This document shows positions 11,966 through 22,636 of a stretch of DNA of 64,000 nucleotides, piece after piece (the stretch's first letter is position 1; each line of letters begins with the position of its first letter). Origin of the DNA: Margaritispora aquatica (lineage: Eukaryota > Ascomycota > Leotiomycetes > Helotiales > Discinellaceae); contig VJWN01000005.1 of assembly GCA_007644065.1 (NCBI GenBank), positions 1,116,001-1,180,000 on the forward strand, written 5' to 3'. The notes under the pieces are model-generated. The model was not told the DNA's origin and searched no databases. It worked only from the letters and a program-made list of their open reading frames with translations. A program made the position numbers and the translations under genes.

Positions 11966-13318
11966 ATGAAGCTCTCTCATTTTCTTGCAGCTGCATTTGC
12001 ACTACCACTTCAGCTCGTGCAGGCAAACTATGTTTTTGCTCACATCGTCGTTGGTAACACCGTTGCTCATGGACAGTCAACCTGGTCCCAGGATATTGCC
12101 TTGGCAAAGGCAGCAGGAATCGATGCTTTTGTCCTGAACATGGGCTATGCGGATCCAAACATCGCCGGTCAAGTCGCCAACGCCTTCGCAGCAGCTGAGG
12201 CAGCTGGCAGTGTCTTCAAGCTATTCTTCGCTTTTGACTACGTGGGAGGAACACAGCCTTGGCCAGCGAGTTCGGTCGTGGATTATTTGAATAAGTACAA
12301 GGGCTCGAAAGCGTACTTCAACTACGCCAACGCGCCATTCGTCTCGACATTTGAGGGTGTCAATAATGTTAATGACTGGGCACCCGGAGGAGCGATCAGG
12401 GCTGCTGTGGGAAGTGTGTATTTCGTGCCAGATTGGTCGTCTCTTGGACCTTCCGGCGTAGCGAGCCATGCGGCGAACATCGAGGGTGCTTTCAGTTGGG
12501 ACATGTGGCCCAATGGAGCGTCCAACATGACGACAGCGCAGGACAAGTCATGGCAGTCTGCTTTGGGGTCGAAGAGCTACATGATGGGTGTTAGTCCGTG
12601 GTTCTTCCACAGCGCCGCTGGTGGGCTAGATTGGGTCTGGAGGGGTGACGATCTATGGGCAGACAGATGGGCGCAGGTTTGCGATCTGAACCCGCAATTC
12701 GTGCAGTGAGTTTGCTCCCCCTCATGTTCAAAATATTCTCATTTTGGCACCATACTCACAACATCTAGAATCGTGAGCTGGAATGACTTCGCAGAAAGCC
12801 ACTACATTGGCCCCATCCACTCCTTCTCCGAGGTAGCCAGCGGCTCCGCACCGTACGTTGAAGGACTCGCCCACGATGCCTGGCGCGACTTCCTGCCCTA
12901 CTACATCGCCAAGTACAAGAAGTCCGCCTTCACCATCACGCGCGACCAGATGCAATACTGGTACCGGCTGTCTCCCGGCACGGCCGGCTCAGCCTGCGGC
13001 GTGGTCGGCAACAACGCCCAGCAAGGCCAGGCGCAGCTGTCGCCCAACGAGGTCCTGCAAGACGGCGTGTATTTCTCTGCACTGCTGACGGCGGCGGCGG
13101 AGGTGCATGTCCAGATTGGTAATGGGCCGGTGGTGGTGAAGCAGGGTGTTGCGGGCATCAATCACTGGAGCACGCCGTTCAATGGCATGGTTGGGGTGCC
13201 GTATTTGAGTATTTGGAGGGCGGGCAAGTTGGTGCAGGGCGCGAATGGGATGGCGATCAAGGCGACGCCGTTGAGTAATGGGTGCAGTAATTATAACCCG
13301 TATGTTGGGAGCTTTTAG
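11966..13318 (+). CDS. Secreted GH71 alpha-1,3-glucanase (mutanase)
   Basis: GH71 enzymes cut alpha-1,3-glucan of fungal cell walls, acting in wall remodelling, septum dissolution or mycoparasitism. Exons are 11966-12705 and 12769-13318, giving 429 residues. A signal peptide (MKLSHFLAAAFALPLQLVQA) is followed by NYVFAHIVVGNT. Acidic residues in AFDYVGG (Asp91) and SWNDFAESHYIGP (Asp253, Glu256) match the D and DxxE positions I recall as essential in S. pombe Agn1; the usual NDYGES is NDFAES here. There is no carbohydrate-binding module after the catalytic domain, so this is a short form. Exon 2 is noticeably richer in G/C-ending codons than neighbouring genes. The upstream ATG-like start at 11921 would bury the signal peptide, so 11966 is preferred. 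Confidence 0.93.
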
Positions 13319-14011
13319 ACGTTGCTCGTGTGCTGTAGATAGAAGAGCACATAGGCTTTCAGCTGAAGAAAATACAAAACTTTACCCAAATCTCAAGGAC
13401 TGAACAATTGCGCTTGGGCAATTCAAACGTAACTTTCATATTTGTGCATAATCTGTCTCGGTTTAGAATTAGTGCGTAGCTAATAGTGAGTAGATAGATA
13501 GCTTAGATTTTTCATTTGAGGTGCAGAAGCGTTAAGCGAGCAAAAATCGAGGTACTTTGAGGATGTAGGTACTCTCACTTTCATATATTATTTACTATCT
13601 ATTGCTAAGTATAGCCTTGCATGGTTGGATTCATAGACTGAGAAGTGGTAGCAAAAATATATCCTACATTATTTAGATAATCCAATCAATCTAATTACTG
13701 TGATATTGTCTTACTATATTTCAAGATGAGCTTGACTCTAACATGGTATTTTAGAACAGATTAATGCATCTGCTGTTTCTCTATCTCATCTCGATAATGC
13801 TATGAGATAGCAATTTACCATACGAAAAGACCTCCCTTGGCCCAAAATCGTAAAGTTCAAACAATACCGTGTTACAGTAAATATCTTTCAAAGTTACTGC
13901 TAGAAGTCAGATTGTATAAGTTGCTCTAATTACACTAACATTTACTTCGTATTACAACATCTATCATAAGTCATCAGCCGCTTCTGTAAACGATCATCCA
14001 CCAACAAAATC
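13319..14011. other. A/T-rich intergenic spacer between convergent genes
   Basis: About 690 bases between the 3' ends of the GH71 gene and the carbonic anhydrase. It is strongly A/T-rich from roughly 13440 to 13960. No gene or clear repeat unit is visible. Confidence 0.4.
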
Positions 14012-14890
14012 TCAAACAATTCTCTTCACAGTACCCGTAGACAGCTCATGAATCCACCCTGAAATCGGCACATCATCTGTGATCAACTTGCTATCCTTCA
14101 AAAACTGGACATCGTCCCTCAATGCCTGCTCCAACTCCTTGAACGTCAGGAAGTCGCCGTTGAAATGAGCCAAGCCCTTCACGGCCTCCTCGCCCAGATT
14201 CTTGCGTACAATCTCCGCGCCATCGGCATTGGAGAAAGTGAGCATGCCGCAGCCGGTGTGCTTGAAGATTATAATCTCCTTGGTACCTAGCAGTTGCTGT
14301 GAGATGACGAGGGAGCGGAGGGCTTCGACTGCCGAGCCACCTGCATTGCGGATTACTTTTTAGTAGTTAGTACTGTTTTTGCTATGTATCTATTGAAGAG
14401 AACCATTCTTGAATCTCGCAGGAACTCTATCCTATTATCCTGGAATAGCTTCACATACCATGGGCGTCTCCGAGATCAATTCCATATGCAGCTGAGGCGT
14501 TTATGCGAGCATCCATGCAGGTTACTTGTGGACATCAGAACAGAAATTATGGGACATGGGTGGGGTTCATGGAGGGGTACCGATTGCATATCTGTAGGGC
14601 AAAAAAGTCAGTGATCAAATTCTGCCAATTGACTAATCTTGACAATTCTCGACTTACTTCTTCGCTGGTGCCAATGGCAAATCGCCCTCCGTGAAGTTTG
14701 CCGCATACTCTGCGTTCTTCTTCGACAAATTCTCTTGATTCGGTGTCACAGGCATCCTGCTTGTTGTGGTAGTGCTGAACTTCTTAACTAATATCGGTAC
14801 CTGCAAAGCAATCGTTGGGATGAGAGATTTTGCAACTGAAGCTTTGGCGACGAGAGGGATGGCTAAGCTCTTTGTTATATAGCTTCTCAT
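14012..14890 (-). CDS. Beta-class carbonic anhydrase with probable mitochondrial presequence
   Basis: It interconverts CO2 and bicarbonate with a Cys2His zinc site. On the minus strand the exons are 14890-14658, 14591-14581 (11 nt), 14524-14459 and 14355-14012, giving 217 residues. The micro-exon is needed to build APAKK-YAI-VTCMDARI; without it the frame breaks. Zinc ligands and dyad appear in TCMDAR (Cys, Asp-Arg) and FKHTGCGM (His, Cys). The first 45 residues (MRSYITKSLAIPLVAKASVA...) are basic and lack acidic residues, like a mitochondrial targeting peptide. A second in-frame Met at 14755 (MPVTPNQEN) would start a cytosolic form. The gene is divergent from the Nudix gene over 541 bases. 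The family is secure; location is inferred. Confidence 0.9.
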
Positions 14891-15431
14891 GCTTTTTTCC
14901 CGAGGCTGTGTTTCGCAATGATGTTGAGGCCCAATCTGGCTTGCCCTGTCTGGTTTCTCACTCGTCACTTCAAGAAAGAGGCTGCAAGCAAAGAAAAGAT
15001 AACGGAAATGCCTCCTGGTAGGAAAGTTGGCAGATCTTTGCCTTCTTGGCTGTTCCCTGGCCTATTACGCCATCGTCATTAGGCTTAGATGGAGGGATAG
15101 GCTTTGTCCGGGATCGTGGTATCATTGCTGGCTTTTCGTCGGAATATGGACTTGTTATTATGCAATATCAATTGAAACTTGAGGGTAGCTGGTATTCTGG
15201 TATTCACGACCCGAGTTTACGGTACGCAAATCAGATTGTGGTATGGGAATTTGAGGAAGAAATCAAGAGCTGGATCCCACCACGAATTAAAGTTGGTAAC
15301 TTGATCTTGATCTCAATCAACTGGTCCGTGCCACTCTGCCACTTTCTATCATCTACCCCACATTCTGGCTTGGCTCGAAATGCCGAGCCGACGACTCGGG
15401 CTCTTCTCTTCAGCACTGTAGCCTCGGAGGT
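14891..15431. promoter_or_regulatory. Shared divergent promoter region, carbonic anhydrase / Nudix
   Basis: These 541 bases separate the two start codons and must carry both promoters. I could not pick out a specific operator or factor site. Confidence 0.45.
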
Positions 15432-16680
15432 ATGGATCAAGCACGGGATGCAGATGTTGATGAGAATCCCACAGAGTCAAATGTGAACCTAGATGAGCAT
15501 GACTTAGAGCAGATAATCGAAAGTGTAAACGAAGCGGAATATTTCGATGCAAGCAGCATGGCTCCGCTCACTCCAGCATCTGTGGTTAGTCAGTCGGTTT
15601 GAAGTCAGTGTGACTTTGAGATTGTGTATAGCAACTGATCAAATAAGGCAGCGATAGCTCGTCTTAGAGCTTATATACCACCCCCTTTCTCGGCATGGGA
15701 TCGCTTGCCCTTGAGCAGGCGAGCTGCTGTCTTGGTGCTCCTCTTTGCTGATCGCCGAGGCGACTTGAGAGTTGTGCTTACTATGCGAGCTGCAAGTCTG
15801 AGAAACTATTCCGGTATGCTAAGTAGCAATGGCGGCAATGTCAAATTCTAACTTGGAACAGGACAAGCTGCATTCCCAGGTGGAAAAGCAGATTCTCTCG
15901 AGGAAACACCGTTTGAGATGGCAAGAAGAGAAGCCTCTGAAGAAATCGGTCTTCCTAGGCACGATTCCAAGATACCTAAGCCATTTAGGATAGAGCATCT
16001 GTGTCAATTACCGTTTCATTTAGCAAAGACAGCACTCGCTGTACGTCCATGTGTTGCATTTCTTCATTCCGACGACCAGAGTGGAAGCGAGGCAGTCAGC
16101 GTTGAAGAAAGCATGATACCTCGCCTAGACGCGAAAGAGGTAGCAGCCGTCTTCTCAGCTCCTTTCCATAACTTCCTGAGACACGAGGATGAAGTGAGAG
16201 AAGGTGAGAATGTACCTGGAGAAAGAAGTGATTGGTATCAAGGGCAATGGATAGCTTTTCACGATACGAAGTGGAAAATGCACAATTTCTTCGTGCCGAT
16301 TGACAACCAGAGAGTCTCGAAGCCAAAAGTGAGAGAAGGGGGACAGGCTGCTATCGCTGATAGGTTGGATGAAGAGGAAGAGAATGGACTGAAGAGGTTC
16401 AAGGTGTGGGGCATGACAGCCAGAATGCTGGTCGATGCTGCAAAGATAGCTTATGATGAGGTACCGAATTTTGAGGTCAGTTATTCTCCACTACAAGTTT
16501 AGTTGGTCCTCTACTGATAAATTTTAGCATAACACTCATACTGGAGACGAAACAATGATAGAGAATCTAGAGAGAATGGGGAGATTAAGGGAGAAAGTTC
16601 CTGGTGGGCCGGATCTCACTGATGCCGATTTGATGCACGCGAGAGATGGAGCCATTAAATCTGATATCGCAAAGATGTAA
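15432..16680 (+). CDS. PCD1: Nudix hydrolase, PCD1-like CoA diphosphatase
   Basis: PCD1-type enzymes cleave CoA and CoA disulfide to 4'-phosphopantetheine species and 3',5'-ADP, usually in peroxisomes; related activity on oxidised nucleotides is known. Exons are 15432-15584, 15648-15813, 15862-16475 and 16528-16680, giving 361 residues. The upstream CoA-type signature LRNYSGQAAFPGGK precedes the Nudix helix at about Gly114-Leu137 (ETPFEMARREASEEIGL), with one residue more between the Gly and first Glu than the textbook box. The C-terminus ends DIAKM, which is not a clear PTS1, so the compartment is uncertain. It is divergent from the carbonic anhydrase. Confidence 0.9.
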
Positions 16681-18615
16681 TGTAGATGTTGGGCATGAGA
16701 TCAGAGAATAGATATCGGACCTAAGGTAGCACACGATTTAGTAGCATATACATGGCTAGGTTGAAAAACTGCAAGAGCACGCTATGCAATCTGTGCCAAT
16801 TAGAATATCTCGCCTCTCATTTATCTATACCTGCTGCCAAATATCCGAATTGTACCACAGATCGTGGTAGGAACATGCTCCAGACGCAACGTTTAGAGCC
16901 ATTCCCAGATTTCGTCACAAAGACTTCGCTTTCATGGGAGGTGAGACGACATCTTACTTTAGCGCAATTCAGTAAATATAAAAACCCCGCAATCTAAAAA
17001 ATTTCTTATGATTGAAAGTCTCAAACTGTCTGATACCATGCAGACATTCCAAGAATGGTTCTTGCTCTTTCAAAACTCGCAAGATACCTACAAGAAGAGG
17101 GTTTTCATGTATACCAACACAGTGCTTTGAATGGTGACGAACAATTGTCTAGCAACCATGGTTGATCTGATGCTCTACTAAGATAAAGGTCAATGTTTGA
17201 AAACACAATAGGGAAAATTGGCGTATCAACAATGATCGATAATGGTTTCTGAGTAAGACAGAACGTGAGATCTATCTTGTGACTAGGGAACCACAGCTAC
17301 TCCCTGCTAATTTAGATGGTAGTAGCTCGACAATGAAACCTAGGCCTAAAATCTACGAAAACTAAAAGCACTGTCATTGGGAGGCACTCGCTTCAAACAA
17401 GTCCGATATTCTCTTGGACATCGTGCTGTCCTCGAATCATCTCTTCCACTCCACAATGCCAATGTTGCACCACTCCAGCTTCGGCAAACCCCATATTTCA
17501 AAGCTTCAACGCATGAAATGTCTAACGCCACTTTTAGAACATATCTGAGTATCATTGGGTGAAGCTGCTCACGGCACGAAAGCTGAACGAGGCAAGTGAG
17601 CATGTGCTCAACTCTCACACGAATTCGCGGAGAACTGGCCTGCTCACGATGAGACAAAAATCGCACTGTCTGATAAGATCCAGATCATCTGAACACCCTG
17701 TTCTACTATGATCCTAACTATGATCCCGAAAAGCACCGAAACGGAGAATGGAGCCTGGAAAGTTGAGCTCCACGACCTGTCCTGTCTCGCCATGTCTCCC
17801 CAGATCTCCAAATCCCCACAAAACCATGCACTGACCGACTCGCTCACCCACATCTAGCCCCCGAATGCAAGTTCGACAAAAGCGACAAAGTGGATGTCCT
17901 CAATTCGGTGAGGAACTCGAGCCGTCCCGAGAGCGAGTCAGGTTTTACAACCACGAGGATGGCAAACCAGTTCATAGGTAGGCACCAGGAGCCTTGCTCC
18001 GCGGCGGTGGTTTACCTCACACGCGAGCAGAACATGGCGGAAGCAGCACTCGAGCTGCACATATAATATTTGATATTTCATGTGAAGATCCGGCAGGATG
18101 GCAGAAAGCGAAGAAGCGAAGAAACCCGAAAAGAGAGAAAAGCTTTGCCAAGAGCCCGCTCGAGGCTATGCACCCGTATCGTCATGTTCTAATGCCACGA
18201 CCAGCCATATGCCAGCTTGGCGCATGTCATGCAGGCATAGCCAACTTTGGAATTGTCACCAAAAGTCTTGTCTTCCATTGTCACTCACCTCTAGCAGTTG
18301 GCTTACCAAACGTCGCCTCGAGAAGAAAAAAAGCCAAGTGCATCACGCGTCAAGGCCAAGATATCTTCTCCCCCATGCTCCGTGACCTTTCTCCCGAAAT
18401 GTCCTGTCCCAAGAAACTTCAAGAACCGACCCTGAACATTGGTGGAACCGTACCAAGCCAGGCCCAAGCTTTCCCCCTATTGCCATCGCTTAGACAGCGA
18501 CGTTTCGAAGTGCTAGATGTGTCCATGACCTCGTCCCTGGAATTTCGATTCCCAGGGATTTGGGAATTGTGGTCAAGGGCTTCTGAGACATCACCACCAG
18601 AAAGTTTTTCTCTCA

Positions 18616-18635
18616 CTCTCTCTCTCTCTCTCTCT
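18616..18635. repeat. (CT)n microsatellite
   Basis: Ten uninterrupted CT dinucleotides, with more TC-rich sequence just upstream. Confidence 0.9.
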
Positions 18636-19107
18636 TGCTGGTAAAATCTCAGCACATCAAAAGCACCCCACTTCATTACTTACTTTAGCCGGATGATGAG
18701 GTTGCGCGACGCCGCTGACAGGTCGTGAAAAAAGAGTTGGGCTAGCGAGAAGGCTAACTTGTGGGTATTGGGTACCTAGTATTCTTGAACAGCAGCGGGT
18801 TGACGGGAGAGACATCGTACCGAGAGAAAGAAGGGGATTCCGAGTGGCTGTGCTGGTCTTGTTAATATGCTGCTGTGATTCATTTAGGTGAGAAAAAGGT
18901 GCTTTTAAATCTTCGAGTGGTAGAGTAGGGAGGGTTGGAGGGTGGTTGTGGGTGGAGGGTGAGGAATTAATTATGTGTAGGTACGTCATAATGGGTAAGA
19001 ATAGGGGGAGCAGGCGAGGTGCTGCATGAAAGTCGTCAGATGTGTTTGTGTGTGTAGAGCCAGGTATCGGTAGGTAGATTTGGAGTTACAGGGTAGATGG
19101 AATGGTC

Positions 19108-19145
19108 TTATTGTTATTATTATTATTATTATTATTACTATTATT
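19108..19145. repeat. (TTA)n microsatellite
   Basis: About a dozen TTA units with one TTG and one CTA interruption, in A/T-rich intergenic DNA. Confidence 0.9.
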
Positions 19146-19497
19146 CAATCAATAAATACTGTAGCTTTGTAAGCTGTTTTATGCAATTGACTGAAATCAT
19201 AGACACAGTAAAATCTAGAAGAACCGTAGCATAGACTCGTGATGATTGATGACTGATGAACGCTGGTGTCTGAGACGAAGGTGTCAGCCATTGAAACCTT
19301 AGGTAAGCTTCATTGAACAGTGCTCCTCCTGAGTAAAACAACAAGTAGGTACCTACCTACCGTACCTTAGGTAGTCTACGAACCCGGAGGTAAATTCTAA
19401 GTCAAGAGACCACCCCAAGACTTTACCAATTGACTAATAGTAAGATCTTACGAGGACTCAGAGCAATGGTTGTGCCAGAAGCGCCAGGAACAAACGA

Positions 19498-19541
19498 GCT
19501 GGTGCTGGTGCTGGTACTGGTACTGGTACTGGTGCTCTTCG
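19498..19541. repeat. GGTGCT/GGTACT hexamer tract
   Basis: Seven tandem copies of GGTGCT or GGTACT. In one plus-strand frame this would read as alternating Leu-Val, but no surrounding gene is supported, so I treat it as a simple repeat. Confidence 0.8.
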
Positions 19542-19850
19542 GGTTGTTTTTCAACCACCCAGAGCCCGGAGACAGTGACTTACTTGCCCACTTGCCCGGA
19601 CCATCCATGCCTGATCAACTGAGCCCAAAAAAATATCATGACCTCTTGACTTGAAATCATCCACTCCCTCCACAATACGACATTGTTTAGGAACGTTGGG
19701 GACCCAACACGGTCGATTCATCTCCTTCTCATTGACCTATGCAAATCAGAAGCAAATGTTTCTAAAATTAAAATAACAGAACATCACCTGTTTTCCAAAC
19801 ATCTTCTTCCAGCTGTCGATCTAGAAGAGCCTTTGCGTATGATATCCATA

Positions 19851-19887
19851 ATCGTATCCATAATCGTATCCATAATCGTACCCATCC
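19851..19887. repeat. Three tandem 12-base units
   Basis: The unit ATCCATAATCGT is repeated three times head to tail, followed by a diverged partial copy. There is no spacer, so it is not a CRISPR array. Confidence 0.85.
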
Positions 19888-20220
19888 AACCCCACAAAAG
19901 TCTGTGAGGTCGCACGCACTGTCACAAGCCTTGCGTATCAATCCCTCCCCTACCTTCACACCTCCCTCCCCTTACCCTATCCTTACCCTACCGTGCCAAA
20001 CCGCACCAGAACTAGAACCAGAACTAGAACCAGAACCAAAACCTTGCACACAGCCACCGCTGATAAAGATATATCTATTGCCCGTCCTGCGTCCTACACC
20101 AACGCTCTTCCCTTTATTTACTCTTAGGACCTCAAGCATTATCTCATATTCGCCAAAGAATCGAATTCGAGTTCGATCGACATCACCAAAGGCAATAGTA
20201 ATAAGACAGTCAAAGACAAT

Positions 20221-21296
20221 ATGGCGGATATCTTGGCAGCTTTCGATCAGCTAGAGAAGGAGGAGGTGAGGAAGAATCCCAAGAAGGGCCCCAAGCCTAC
20301 CAATACCAAATTCAGAAATCCACTTACTTCGTAAGTCTCTCTTCTTCCTCTTTCGTTGACACGGCATGGTCGTGCACGAACGTACGAAATTCTGGGCATT
20401 CGACTAATCAGTATGACCATTACAGAAACAACAATAACCGACCAAGCAACAACCATTCGAGTAACCAGCGACAAGGACGATCAACAACACGACCGCGCTC
20501 CTTACCCCCACAAGCGAATCAAAGGAACCAGAGCGTTAGCCCAACAAACAAGAATTTCCTTGTGCCATCACTCTCGGGAGGCAACAACTACTCTGATCGC
20601 TCGCCCTCCGTGGCATCAGGGCGCCGAATTTCTTTCGTGGAAGGCCCAAGACCACCGTCAACACAACATCGCCTGCGTATTTTGACAAAGAAGGACTCGC
20701 TGCTTTCCGGCTTCCTCTACGATCCGAAGCTGAACAAGTATGGCGTGCCACAAGTGGAGTGGGATGATTTCTGCAAAGGTCTCATCGGTCGTGCCGATCT
20801 CCCTTCTGCAGCGGGCTGGGCATGGCGATTCCACAAGTCAGATGCGATCAAGAAGATCAAGAGAGACATGCAATACGAGGGATCGGACATGAAGCGATAC
20901 CTGAACGCTTGGAACCGGAATTTCAAACGCAAGGGCTTCACGGTTTCCATGGAAGTGCCTGGACCAGCAAGGATCAGAGACGGAGATACCCCCGAGCAAA
21001 AGGAGCAGGTCAAGAAGGAATCAAAGTTCTTCAGAATGGTGGTTACACCCAATGCGGAGAAGGCTGCTTCGATCTACTCGCGCACGTCGAGTTTGACGAG
21101 AGGTGTATCGAACGAAGGTCTATCGCTGCAGCCTAGCAAGACGGCAGACGACGATGTTGATGTCGATGACGAGAAGGCGGACCAGGCGCAAGCTGAGGAG
21201 GCGGAAGAGGCCCAAGAGGAGGTCAAGCAGGCGTTAGCTTCGCAAGGAACTGATGTGGCATCGAAAGAGGAGCAGAAGGAGGCAGCAAAGGATTAA
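20221..21296 (+). CDS. Conserved-looking fungal protein of unknown function
   Basis: Exons are 20221-20330 and 20426-21296 with a 95-nt GT-AG intron, giving 326 residues. It opens with a charged helix (MADILAAFDQLEKEEVRKNP), then an Asn/Ser/Arg-rich disordered stretch (about residues 37-75). A compact, Trp-rich central region follows (VEWDDFCKGLIGRADLPSA, WAWRFHKSDAIKKIKRDMQY, about residues 140-215). The acidic, Ala/Glu-rich tail (about 275-326) could form a helix. No enzyme motif or membrane segment is visible and I cannot name the family. The ordered centre between disordered ends suggests a real, probably conserved gene. Confidence 0.8.
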
Positions 21297-21729
21297 CATT
21301 CAAGGAAGGGGGTGGGCAGAGAAGGATTCACGATTACGACTTGACGGCCTTGAAATTTGGACATACGCAACTTGTATTGGGGCATGGTTTGGAATATATT
21401 TAACTAGCGATTGTAGCATTACTCCTCTCCACCGTCTTTATCTCTCGCAGGCGAGCACAGGAGCTTGATGGTATTTTCAGACGTGGAATTGGGAGGGCAT
21501 GTCATTCTGGTCCATATTTGGATCTAATAGATTCGCATTAAGGATCACCGAGATTTTGCGCATACCTACTACTATAGTAGCAAGCTCTAGCGAAAGTCAT
21601 GAATACAAAAACACTTAGTTTGCAATTTCTGTTATCCTACTCGCTCGTGTTTGTTTGTCCACTATGTATCTTGCAAAGCCATGCACACATTGATCAATTT
21701 CCAACTTTCCACGTAACTTGACCATGTCC
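21297..21729. other. Intergenic between convergent genes
   Basis: About 430 bases holding the 3' ends of the unknown gene (plus) and the copper transporter (minus). I see nothing else. Confidence 0.4.
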
Positions 21730-22636
21730 TCAATGACAAGCTCCATCCTTCGTCGCACTGGTATCATTTCCAAACAGCAAATATCCCACAAAAGCGCCAA
21801 TAGCCATAGATCCCATCACCCAGCCGTTATATGTCATAAACAGAAGCCTGCTCACATGTTAGAACTGGCTATGATTTTGGCGAGTGGAAGCAGGGTAGAC
21901 GACTTACATCAACATCAAAGCATAGAAACTCTGCACGGCATACAGAGCCGCTTTCACCACATGCGCCCGCTTGCTCACTTCGACCTGGTTGCGCCCTGAC
22001 CACAGGAAAGGCGTCCTCTCAGTAACAGCTCCAAGGGGAAGATCTCAGCTTTTGCTTTTTGGTTCATTCGGTTCATTCGCTGGAAGAAGAAGAAAGGTAT
22101 ATGCAGGATATAGTAGAACACATGTCTTAAACAACAGAGCTTGGGCGGGGGCGGGGGCGGGGGAAATTGGAATTGGAGTTGGGGGACACAGGGATATAGG
22201 AAGTGCGAGGAAAGCTTACGAGGCAGGTCCTCCTGGGCCTTGACGACCCATCTCTCGTACCTCCTGCTCGAGGCGCGCAGGGCTTCGTACGCGGCCGTCA
22301 CGCAGACCACGGCGAGGAGGGAGAGGATCAGGCCCGTGGTCGAGCGGATGTGCCACCACTTGAAGACGATGCAGAGGTTTTGCGTGTTCCATGTGAAGAG
22401 CATCTGCGGGTGGGTGAGGTGCGGAGTTAGCTTGGGAAATTCCATGTACATCGTGGGTGCGTTGGGGATTGGGTTGGGTTCAACATTCGCTATCCCTTCG
22501 GGACTTGAATGTATGTGTGGAATTGAGGATGGGAAATCAAACGTACGCTCATTGAGCATCTGTCTCCGCCCATATCCATACCCATATCCATGGCCCCGTG
22601 GCCCATTGCGGAGTGGTCCATGTGGGAGTGATCCAT
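21730..22636 (-). CDS. Ctr-family copper transporter
   Basis: Ctr proteins form trimers that pass Cu(I) across the plasma or vacuolar membrane. Minus-strand exons are 22636-22547, 22403-22220, 21995-21908 and 21847-21730, giving 159 residues, the size of CTR2/CtrC-type members. The N-terminus is Met/His-rich (MDHSHMDHSAMGHGAMDMGM), a copper-collecting region. TM1 lies after FTWNTQNLCIVFKWWHIRS; TM2 carries the signature MxxxM (Met121 to Met125) and TM3 carries GxxxG (Gly138 to Gly142). The C-terminus ends DGACH, a Cys-His end typical of metal handover. The 224-nt second intron contains a G-rich run on the plus strand. Vacuolar versus plasma membrane location cannot be told from sequence alone. 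Confidence 0.94.
22143..22163 (+). repeat. G-run tract with quadruplex potential in CTR intron 2
   Basis: Four G-runs of 3 to 5 bases separated by single C bases. It lies on the plus strand, which is the template strand of the minus-strand copper transporter gene. Confidence 0.8.

Larger units (their letters stand above)
16681..20220. other. Gene-poor 3.5 kb region with simple repeats
   Basis: No frame here has a recognisable motif or a convincing ATG-plus-intron structure; the longest, at 17994-18644, opens with TTG rather than ATG. The DNA carries a CT run, a TTA run, a GGTRCT hexamer tract and three 12-base tandem units, listed separately. The last 250 bases (C-rich, then TC-rich) look like the 5' leader of the gene starting at 20221. 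Confidence 0.5.

Noticed and set aside
17994..18644. 216-codon plus-strand frame
   Set aside because: It opens with TTG, has no ATG near the start, no motif, and ends in a CT microsatellite.
19851..19887. Tandem 12-base units as a CRISPR-like array
   Set aside because: Units are head to tail without spacers, and the genome is fungal.
19965..19995. CCCTA-like words resembling telomere repeat
   Set aside because: Only a few irregular copies in a C-rich gene leader; no TTAGGG run.
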